A stretch of DNA of 11,500 nt from Deltaproteobacteria bacterium (GTDB lineage Bacteria; Desulfobacterota; Desulfomonilia; UBA1062): positions 1 to 11,500 of the forward strand of contig JAFGTK010000172.1 in the NCBI GenBank assembly GCA_016934135.1, given 5' to 3'. A program made the position numbers and the translations under genes. Each line of letters starts with the position of its first letter. Within the stretch, counting starts at the first letter, position 1. Below the pieces are notes generated by a model. The model was given only the letters and a program-made list of their open reading frames with translations. It made no database searches and had not been told where the DNA came from. Below are positions 7,082 to 11,500 of the stretch, one piece after another.

Positions 7082-8383
7082 TTATCCTATCAAGCTTGGC
7101 AGCCAGGTTAACAGGGCAGGGAATAGAAGGCACAGGATAAGAACACCGATCTTTATGAAGCAAAACGGTATAACACCCCTGTAGATATCGGACAGGGTGA
7201 TATTGTCCGGCACAACCCCTTTCATATAGAAAATATTCAGTCCGAAGGGAGGCGTTATATACCCGATTACCGTAGCCAGCGTGAACATCAGCATGAACCA
7301 CAGCGGATCTATTCCAAGCGTATGTAGAACCGGCAGGAAAACCGGAATACAGATCATGGTAATGGCAACAGGGTCAATGAACATGCCCATAACAAGGGTT
7401 ATTGAGAGCATCATGATAATAACCCCATACGTTCCAAAAGGAATCGCTGCCAGAAATCCGCTCACCATTCCCGCAGTACCGGTACAGGTGATAAGCGTAG
7501 AATAGCAACCTCCACCTATGACAAGCCACATGATCATGCTGGTTACTTTGAATGAAAGCTTTAAGCCTTGAAAAAGGTTAGGAATTGACAGCTGCCGGTT
7601 CATAGCGGCTATCATCAATGCACCGATCGCACCGAATCCCGCGGCTTCCGTAGGGGTGAATATTCCGCCATATATACCACCCAGCACAAGAGCGATAAGC
7701 ATGATGGGCATGAGAACCGGCGGTATGGCCTTGATTTTTTCCCATGTAGTTGCGATTTCTTCTTCAGGCAAAGGAGGTCCATCCTCAGGATGAGCCTTAC
7801 ACCGCATCCATATGTACATGCTATATAACAAGGTACACAGGATTCCTGGCACAATGCCGCCCATAAAGAGTTTTCCGACAGATAGCGAGGCATATCCGCC
7901 AACAATGATCATTAAGTTGCTGGGCGGGATAAGAGGACCCAAAGCACCTCCGGCCGTGATGCAGCCCGTTACTATATTCTTGTTGTATTTCTTTTCAATC
8001 ATCTCCGGCAGTGCTATCAAACCCATGGAGACAGTTGCGGTTGCTCCAATACCGCTTAAAGCACCAAGGATTGCAGAGATAAATGTAGTCGCAATCGCCA
8101 GACCACCACTAAGCCGGCCAGTCCACATACGCATGGTGTTATACAGGGTTGTTGCTATACCGGAAAATTGCAGAATAGATGCCATAAGAACAAAAAGCGG
8201 TATGGCGATAAAGACCTCGGTCCGTGCTTGTTTGAAAGAAGCGGATACAACCATGAAAAGGGCGTTTGGTCCGAGGAAGTATAGCAGCAATATTGAAGAC
8301 AGACCCACCAACGCAAATGCCACTGGCAATCCTGTCATGAGAAGGATTAGCAATGATCCAACAATGATTAAAGCTGTTATCAT
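7082..8383 (-). CDS. dctM: TRAP transporter large permease subunit (DctM family)
   Basis: A 433-residue inner-membrane protein, the usual length, with about 12 hydrophobic segments. The large subunit forms the substrate path of tripartite ATP-independent periplasmic transporters, which use the sodium gradient to import mostly carboxylates or sulfonates. Family hallmarks are GALGPLIPPSNLMIIVGG in the first half, GGIYGGIFTPTEAAGFGA in the middle, and the glycine-rich GYITPPFGLNIFY near the C-terminus. The only large soluble insert is the cytosolic loop KAHPEDGPPLPEEEIATTWEK. Start ATG at 8383 has AAGGGAG 9 bases upstream and lies four bases after the dctQ stop, so it is co-transcribed and probably coupled with dctQ. 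Confidence 0.95.
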   Translation of the reverse strand: MITALIIVGSLLILLMTGLPVAFALVGLSSILLLYFLGPNALFMVVSASFKQARTEVFIAIPLFVLMASILQFSGIATTLYNTMRMWTGRLSGGLAIATTFISAILGALSGIGATATVSMGLIALPEMIEKKYNKNIVTGCITAGGALGPLIPPSNLMIIVGGYASLSVGKLFMGGIVPGILCTLLYSMYIWMRCKAHPEDGPPLPEEEIATTWEKIKAIPPVLMPIMLIALVLGGIYGGIFTPTEAAGFGAIGALMIAAMNRQLSIPNLFQGLKLSFKVTSMIMWLVIGGGCYSTLITCTGTAGMVSGFLAAIPFGTYGVIIMMLSITLVMGMFIDPVAITMICIPVFLPVLHTLGIDPLWFMLMFTLATVIGYITPPFGLNIFYMKGVVPDNITLSDIYRGVIPFCFIKIGVLILCLLFPALLTWLPSLIG

Positions 8384-8387
8384 GATA

Positions 8388-8900
8388 TTATACTCCCTTG
8401 CCTTCGTTGTCTTTACCCAGGATGATATACAGGTTCTTCAGAAGCTCAGAGGATCCCTGCAGTATAAGGAGGAAGCACCCGAGTGGAACGAGAAATTTCA
8501 TAGGATAATACGGCGGAGCCCAGATAGAAGGCATGTTTTCTTTTACCTTCCAGGACATGATAAACATCTGCCATCCTTTTACCATCAGCACTCCCAGTCC
8601 AAAGAAGAAGAAAAACGAGGTGATAATCTCCAGCCAGGCGCGTTTCTTTTTATTCATATTGATGGTAAACACATCCACAGTCACATGGCCTTTTGTTAAA
8701 AGGGCATATCCGCCACCGAGGAAGGTTATTGCTGCAAAGATCTGAATATTTACATCCCAGGCCCAGATGGTGGGCTGCTTCATTATGTAGCGCATGAAGA
8801 CTTCAAAGGCAGTAATGCAGACAAGCGGGATCAGCAGCCAGCATAATATTCTACCGATCCATTCATTAAGTGTATCTACGGCATGAATATACCATTGCAT
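8388..8900 (-). CDS. dctQ: TRAP transporter small permease subunit (DctQ family)
   Basis: A 170-residue protein with four membrane helices, the standard DctQ plan. It pairs with DctM in the inner membrane. The first helix ends in FEVFMRYIM (the family's RY motif), followed by WAWDVNIQIFAAITFLGGGYAL and the conserved GHVTVDVF (H72, D76). The last helix is FLVPLGCFLLILQG, followed by a charged C-terminal tail. The frame is open to an ATG at 8972, but the 24 extra residues are not family-like. The ATG at 8900 has GGAG 8 bases upstream and places the first helix at the usual position. It is separated from dctP by a 217-base gap containing a strong hairpin. Confidence 0.92.
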   Translation of the reverse strand: MQWYIHAVDTLNEWIGRILCWLLIPLVCITAFEVFMRYIMKQPTIWAWDVNIQIFAAITFLGGGYALLTKGHVTVDVFTINMNKKKRAWLEIITSFFFFFGLGVLMVKGWQMFIMSWKVKENMPSIWAPPYYPMKFLVPLGCFLLILQGSSELLKNLYIILGKDNEGKGV

Positions 8901-9117
8901 GTTCTTTTCTCCATTAATCTCCGATGGTTTAAAGGTAAAAATTAAAACGTGAAAAGTCCATATGCTGTGCAAAAATACTTTTATACATATTACATGCAGT
9001 CCTTTTAGATTTCACGTTTCATCTTTTACAAGTAACTCGGCCTTATTATAGATTGTGTTTGTAAGGCGGGATGAGGACAACCATAACAGTCCTCATCCCA
9101 GTACAGCGAAAAGATGT
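8901..9117 (-). other. dctP-dctQ spacer with widely spaced inverted repeat
   Basis: This AT-rich 217-base spacer holds no credible gene. Besides the hairpin next to dctP it contains a perfect 10-bp inverted repeat, AAACGTGAAA (8945-8954) and TTTCACGTTT (9010-9019), with 55 bases between the arms. On the minus strand the second arm runs into a T-rich stretch (TTTTAATTTTT). The arms also each flank a copy of AGTCC. It could be a long-loop RNA fold or a DNA binding pair; I see no decisive sign of either. Confidence 0.4.
9068..9099 (-). promoter_or_regulatory. Strong hairpin at the 3' end of the dctP message
   Basis: GGGATGAGGAC (9068-9078) and GTCCTCATCCC (9089-9099) form a perfect 11-bp stem with a 10-base loop, starting about 18 bases after the dctP stop codon. 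No T-run follows on either strand, so it is not a standard intrinsic terminator. In binding-protein transport operons such a hairpin commonly protects the upstream mRNA from 3' exonucleases or partly stops transcription, giving more binding protein than permease. That role is inferred here. Confidence 0.6.
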
Positions 9118-10143
9118 TTAGTCCATTGGCCTGCCAACGTCGCGCATCTGTTTCTTTAGAATATCTACACCCTTTGCCATCCTGGGGCTCTTTTTACCCA
9201 GTTCGTCCCACAAAGGTGCAACCAGCTTTCTTGCCTTCACCAATTCCTCTTCCGGCAACCAGGAAGCCTTCACGGAGCCCATATTCCTGGCAGCATTAAA
9301 GGATTCCTTTGTTTCTGTGATATAGCGGTTTCCTGAGTCTTCGAGTATAAAGCGGGTGCCGAGATCAACAATCGGCTTGAGATCGTCAGGCAACTTATTG
9401 AATGAATCCTTGTTGATTAAAAAAGATAGTGCAATCTGGGCAGCTGTTGGGAAGGTGTAATATTCTACAACCTCATGAAACTTAACATCCATAAGACCGG
9501 ATGCATCATAAATGGCACCATCAATAGTACCGAGTTTCATTGCCATGTAGAGCTCTCCGCCGGGTATAACAACAGCAGAACCGCCGAGTGCCTGAACGTA
9601 TTTCCCATAAATACCAAGAGCACGGATCTTTTTACCCTTGAGGTCTGAAAGCTTGGTTACCGGGAAATTGGTATTAAAGTGGTAGTAACAGCCCGCAGCA
9701 CAAGGATAGTGCATTATATTATGCTCTGAATAGGCATCCCGGATAACATCGCCCAGGCCTCTGTTCCAATAGGCATCCCAGTATTCATCCCAGGTCTGGT
9801 GTCCCAGAGGCAGACCAATCTCCAGATCTGTTTCAGGGATCAACCCGGTATAGAATCCGCCATAAGAGACAGCGCAATCAAATACTCCCTGCTCGAGGTA
9901 GGTAACTATATCCCCCACCGCACACATGGCACCCGGAGGAAGGATCTCAACAGTAAGACGGCCAGCGGTTATCTGCTCAATAAACTTCTGCCATTCCTCA
10001 CCGTGCATCATCACCGTTGTACCGGTTGGATAGGATGCCTGCATCTTCCATACAATCTGCTTTTGTTTGGCTGCCATTACATTAAATGACAGCCCTATCA
10101 CCATGAATAAAACCAATAGTAAAACTGTACACTTTCTTCCCAT
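9118..10143 (-). CDS. dctP: TRAP transporter periplasmic solute-binding protein (DctP family)
   Basis: A 341-residue periplasmic protein that captures the substrate and delivers it to DctQM. A Sec signal peptide is clear: MGRK, then a hydrophobic core to residue 22, with likely cleavage after VMA (about residue 24). The mature part starts with IVWKMQASYPTG. The conserved ligand arginine is expected at R174 (GKKIRALG), the residue that pairs with the substrate carboxylate in most family members. Downstream are the typical IPGGELYMAMKLGTIDGA (E197, D208) and HEVVEYYTFP segments. The last resembles binding proteins for 2-oxo acids, but that is too weak to name a ligand. AGGAGG lies 7 bases before the ATG at 10143, a strong site fitting high expression. 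It is the first gene of the operon, behind a sigma54-type promoter. Confidence 0.95.
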   Translation of the reverse strand: MGRKCTVLLLVLFMVIGLSFNVMAAKQKQIVWKMQASYPTGTTVMMHGEEWQKFIEQITAGRLTVEILPPGAMCAVGDIVTYLEQGVFDCAVSYGGFYTGLIPETDLEIGLPLGHQTWDEYWDAYWNRGLGDVIRDAYSEHNIMHYPCAAGCYYHFNTNFPVTKLSDLKGKKIRALGIYGKYVQALGGSAVVIPGGELYMAMKLGTIDGAIYDASGLMDVKFHEVVEYYTFPTAAQIALSFLINKDSFNKLPDDLKPIVDLGTRFILEDSGNRYITETKESFNAARNMGSVKASWLPEEELVKARKLVAPLWDELGKKSPRMAKGVDILKKQMRDVGRPMD

Positions 10144-10213
10144 TATGCTACCTCCTGTTTGTCTTTGTAGATTCTATATCTTTCCCCACAGGTCTTGTAA
10201 TTCTTTACGAATG

Positions 10214-10229
10214 AGCAAACAGTATACCA
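10214..10229 (-). promoter_or_regulatory. Sigma54 (RpoN) promoter candidate for the TRAP operon
   Basis: On the minus strand TGGTATACTGTTTGCT matches the sigma54 consensus TGGCACG-N4-TTGCW at 9 of 12 defined positions, including the essential GG-N10-GC (-24/-12) pair. The predicted start is near 10203, giving a leader of about 60 bases before the dctP ATG. The same bases contain TGGTATACT, readable as a sigma70 extended -10, but no -35 is found, so sigma54 is the better fit. Regulation would then need an enhancer-binding activator, whose gene is not in the window. Confidence 0.55.
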
Positions 10230-10237
10230 ATTAGTTC

Positions 10238-10254
10238 AACAAACTATATTTGTT
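10238..10254. promoter_or_regulatory. Small dyad just upstream of the dctP promoter
   Basis: AACAAA and TTTGTT flank the 5-base centre CTATA as a perfect 6-bp inverted repeat. It is centred about 40 bases upstream of the predicted dctP start, between the -24 element and the distal dyad. It could be a repressor or DNA-bending protein site. The arms are short and AT-rich, so chance is possible. Confidence 0.3.
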
Positions 10255-10321
10255 AATTATTTCGTTTAGATTACATCAACACCCCTTAATTCGTACAGGA
10301 GATGCGGTCATTCAGGTGTTG

Positions 10322-10348
10322 CATAATAGAACGTGTTGTTCTGTTATG
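10322..10348. promoter_or_regulatory. Distal dyad, candidate enhancer site for the dctP promoter
   Basis: CATAATAGAAC (10322-10332) and GTTCTGTTATG (10338-10348) form an 11-bp inverted repeat with one mismatch around the 5-base centre GTGTT. The centre is about 130 bases upstream of the predicted dctP start, in the range where sigma54 activators bind. A second, smaller dyad, CATAC-CACC-GTATG, follows at 10352-10365, about two helical turns away. In plus-strand RNA the mismatch would be a U-G pair, so an RNA hairpin is the alternative, but no T-run follows. Confidence 0.45.
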
Positions 10349-10436
10349 GGACATACCACCGTATGAGCAGCCAATCGTTTCTCATCATAATGTTTTTTTG
10401 TTACATGCAGGAAGTTCCCCCAAAGGATCAAATATC

Positions 10437-10526
10437 ATGCCATTGCGAGCTAATCAGAGCACTCTCGTATAACGCAACTCTCTGTAATTATAAGACTGCT
10501 TCATCACTTCGTTACTCCTAATTCAA
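10437..10526. repeat. Decayed copy of a dispersed CATTGCGAG-type inverted repeat
   Basis: The stretch begins with GCCATTGCGAGC (10439-10450) and ends with GACTGCTTCATCACTTCG (10494-10511) followed by TTACTCC. It resembles the repeat whose arms normally read CATTGCGAG...GAAGCAATCTC and GATTGCTTCGTCACTTCG...CTCGCAATG, found scattered in many Desulfobacterota and related genomes (from memory). Both outer arms have drifted and no longer pair well. The central ACTCTC and CTCTCTG segment is preserved. It lies between the dctP and usp control regions and looks inactive. Confidence 0.45.
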
Positions 10527-10686
10527 CCATAAAAAGTAACCAGCTATAATTGTATGATGCATATCAGATATAACCCGTCACGGCCTCTTCGGGGTACCTA
10601 ATAAAACAATCGCTCAACCATATAAAATAACTACCTTTAACCCGGATTGAAAAAACAACCATGACATTCTGCATCAATCAAGGCAG

Positions 10687-10707
10687 GGACCGTTCCCCGA
10701 ACGGTCC
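10687..10707. promoter_or_regulatory. Perfect 9-bp dyad upstream of usp, candidate activator site
   Basis: GGACCGTTC (10687-10695) and GAACGGTCC (10699-10707) are a perfect inverted repeat around CCC. Outer AGGC (10681-10684) and GCCT (10708-10711) add four more pairs beyond a two-base bulge. The centre is about 92 bases upstream of the predicted sigma54 start of usp, a standard enhancer position. It is GC-rich in an AT-rich region. No T-run follows on either strand, so it is not an obvious terminator. Confidence 0.5.
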
Positions 10708-10762
10708 GCCTCTAAGGAACATGACCGGGGAAAAACAGTTCTAAACACCTCATACTTGGGAA

Positions 10763-10778
10763 TGGTACATAAATTGCT
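10763..10778 (+). promoter_or_regulatory. Sigma54 (RpoN) promoter candidate for the usp gene
   Basis: TGGTACATAAATTGCT matches TGGCACG-N4-TTGCW at 10 of 12 defined positions and has the exact GG-N10-GC spacing. The predicted start is near 10789, leaving a leader of about 60 bases before the ATG at 10851. A weaker sigma70 reading exists on nearly the same bases (TTGGGA at 10756-10761, 16-base spacer, extended -10 TGCTATTTT), but the sigma54 match is closer. Confidence 0.6.
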
Positions 10779-10850
10779 ATTTTTTAGTGAATGTATCTAA
10801 GATGAAACCGTCTCTGATTTACAGACTATGTAAGACAAAAGGAGTCAACT

Positions 10851-11288
10851 ATGTTTTCAACCATTGTTTTAGGTGTAGATGGTTCTGCACCTTCTGAAAA
10901 GACAGCTGAATATGCAATAAATCTTGCACAGCAATGCGGATCAAAGGTGCTTCTTATACATGTTGTTGATTTCTCGGCATTTAAAAATATTGTGGCAACG
11001 CCGCGCGACATAGCAAAACATGTATATGAAAAGGTTATGGAAGAGGCTCAAGGTTATCTCGACGATAAAGAAGCCCTCTGTAAAGAGCATGGTCTTGAAT
11101 GTGAAAAATTTTTAAAGATAGGAAATCCTGAGGATGAGATCATAAAATTAGCAAAAAACAGCAATGCCGGGGTCATCGTGCTTGGCTCAAAAGGTCGATC
11201 AGGAGTAGCAGGCTCAATCTTGGGAAGCGTCGCTTACGGTGTTCTACATCGAGACAAAGATATACCGGTTCTTGTGATTAAGAGCTGA
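10851..11288 (+). CDS. Universal stress protein, UspA family, ATP-binding type
   Basis: A 145-residue single-domain cytosolic Usp, the usual size. The N-terminal strand IVLGVDGS carries the conserved Asp10. The C-terminal ATP-binding motif G-x2-G-x9-G-S is complete: G112, G115, G125 and S126 (GSKGRSGVAGSILGS), so this member probably binds ATP and dimerises. The final strand is PVLVIK. Such proteins help cells through starvation, redox or energy stress; the precise partner is unknown. AAGGAG lies 6 bases before the ATG. It is the only plus-strand gene, divergent from the TRAP operon and behind its own sigma54-type promoter. It could be co-regulated with the TRAP operon through a shared signal, but the two activator dyads do not share an obvious sequence beyond GAAC/GTTC. 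Confidence 0.94.
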   Translation: MFSTIVLGVDGSAPSEKTAEYAINLAQQCGSKVLLIHVVDFSAFKNIVATPRDIAKHVYEKVMEEAQGYLDDKEALCKEHGLECEKFLKIGNPEDEIIKLAKNSNAGVIVLGSKGRSGVAGSILGSVAYGVLHRDKDIPVLVIKS

Positions 11289-11385
11289 GACAGCCTCTGT
11301 CCGTTCCCTTCCTATCTTTTTCCCGGGGAATGTTTTCTTCAGGGAGCAGTTCATCCAAATGCCTTTTATCCTTCTCTTTAGTCAT
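11278..11385 (-). CDS. Possible small protein (35 residues), highly charged
   Basis: The ATG at 11385-11383 opens 35 codons ending TAA at 11278. The peptide starts MTKEKDKRHLDELLPEENIP and is rich in Lys, Asp, Glu and Arg, with no membrane segment. An AGGG lies 8 bases upstream. An in-frame stop sits nine codons before the ATG, so it is not the tail of a longer gene. It converges on usp and its last codons overlap the usp end by 11 bases. No known family is recognised; the charged, ordered-looking composition and start site are the only support, and chance is a real alternative. Confidence 0.3.
   Translation of the reverse strand: MTKEKDKRHLDELLPEENIPREKDRKGTDRGCLSS
11289..11301 (+). terminator. 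Weak terminator-like hairpin after usp
   Basis: Directly after the usp stop, GACAG and CTGTC pair around CCT (5 bp). A pyrimidine-rich stretch containing TCTTTTT follows, but only about 16 bases later. This is too loose for a confident intrinsic terminator. Confidence 0.2.
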
Positions 11386-11440
11386 CTCGGGATCCCTTTC
11401 TCGGGATGATTATCTTACACTCATAAGAATCGAGATGATT
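11385..11440. repeat. Short iterated TCGGGAT-type motif at the right edge
   Basis: TCTCGGGAT occurs at 11385-11393 and again at 11399-11407, extended to TCGGGATGATT (11401-11411). A near copy, TCGAGATGATT, lies at 11430-11440. CTCATAA is also repeated at 11420-11426 and 11464-11470. They may be regulator sites for a gene beyond the window or for the small minus-strand ORF. Short repeats of this kind can arise by chance. Confidence 0.3.
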
Positions 11441-11500
11441 GTACTATTATCAAACACACCTGTCTCATAACAGTACACACACTTTATCATCTACCAATAA

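Larger units (their letters stand above)
10144..10850. other. Divergent intergenic region between dctP and usp
   Basis: This 707-base AT-rich region has no convincing protein gene. A 62-codon open frame at 10333-10521 (plus) has no Shine-Dalgarno and its end is simply the decayed repeat. The region holds two outward-facing sigma54-type promoters, three dyads (10238-10254, 10322-10348, 10687-10707), a plus-strand TATAAT at 10545-10550 with only a weak -35 (TTCAAC, 17 bases upstream), and the repeat copy at about 10437-10526. The unusual length for two promoters fits sites for distant activators. Confidence 0.6.

Noticed and set aside
7812..8699. A 295-codon plus-strand open frame opposite dctM and dctQ
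   Set aside because: It is antisense to two clear TRAP subunits, has low-complexity content and no recognisable motif; the minus-strand reading explains the sequence.
10333..10521. A 62-codon plus-strand frame between dctP and usp
   Set aside because: No Shine-Dalgarno, Cys/Ser-rich composition, and its last third is translation of the decayed repeat.
10584..10595. Possible UUCG tetraloop hairpin in GGCCTCTTCGGGGTACC
   Set aside because: Counting the pairs gives only three or four, one of them a wobble, so it is not a stable stem.
1..11500. CRISPR array, defence genes, transposase, integrase, tRNA or rRNA
   Set aside because: None was found on reading both strands; all long frames resolve to the genes listed.

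Overview
The window looks like a chromosomal piece of an anaerobic, Gram-negative bacterium, most likely a Desulfobacterota (former Deltaproteobacteria) relative. The evidence is the yebC-ruvC-ruvA-ruvB order, a cysteine-rich protein resembling DUF6125 (recalled as common in that group), a TRAP transporter operon, two sigma54-type promoter matches, and a decayed copy of a dispersed repeat seen in such genomes. This placement is inference from gene content; there is no rRNA or marker to fix it. Almost everything reads on the minus strand; only the universal stress protein gene reads on the plus strand.

Positions 1-4391 (minus strand) hold a housekeeping block. Transcription starts near 4.4 kb and runs leftward through yebC, ruvC, ruvA, ruvB and a UbiA-family prenyltransferase. 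Each stop overlaps the next start by 1-8 bases, so the genes are probably co-translated. RuvABC is the Holliday junction branch-migration and resolution machinery. YebC is a ribosome-associated or regulatory factor. The prenyltransferase is a quinone- or lipid-type membrane enzyme and an unrelated passenger. A HAD-family phosphatase of the pyrimidine 5'-nucleotidase type follows, truncated by the window edge, with what looks like its own sigma70-type promoter.

Positions 4716-10143 (minus strand) hold a six-gene accessory operon in the order dctP, dctQ, dctM, SDR, SDR, DUF6125-like. The first three encode a complete tripartite TRAP transporter: periplasmic binding protein, small membrane subunit and large permease. 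The next two are NAD(P)-dependent short-chain dehydrogenases. The last is a cytosolic protein of unknown function with a C-terminal cysteine cluster. The simplest reading is uptake of an organic acid followed by oxidation or reduction of a hydroxyl or keto group. The substrate cannot be read from sequence.

Positions 10144-10850 are a 707-base divergent intergenic region, the most informative non-coding stretch. It carries two good sigma54 (RpoN) promoter matches facing outward: TGGTATACTGTTTGCT toward dctP and TGGTACATAAATTGCT toward the usp gene. Each has a strong dyad about 90-130 bp upstream of its predicted start, where bacterial enhancer-binding proteins usually bind. Between them lie a plus-strand TATAAT and a decayed repeat. 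Positions 10851-11288 encode a universal stress protein with an intact ATP-binding motif. The right end holds a possible 35-codon minus-strand ORF and short repeats.

No CRISPR array, transposase, integrase, tRNA or rRNA was seen. The main candidate for something undescribed is the RpoN-controlled TRAP/SDR/DUF6125 operon.
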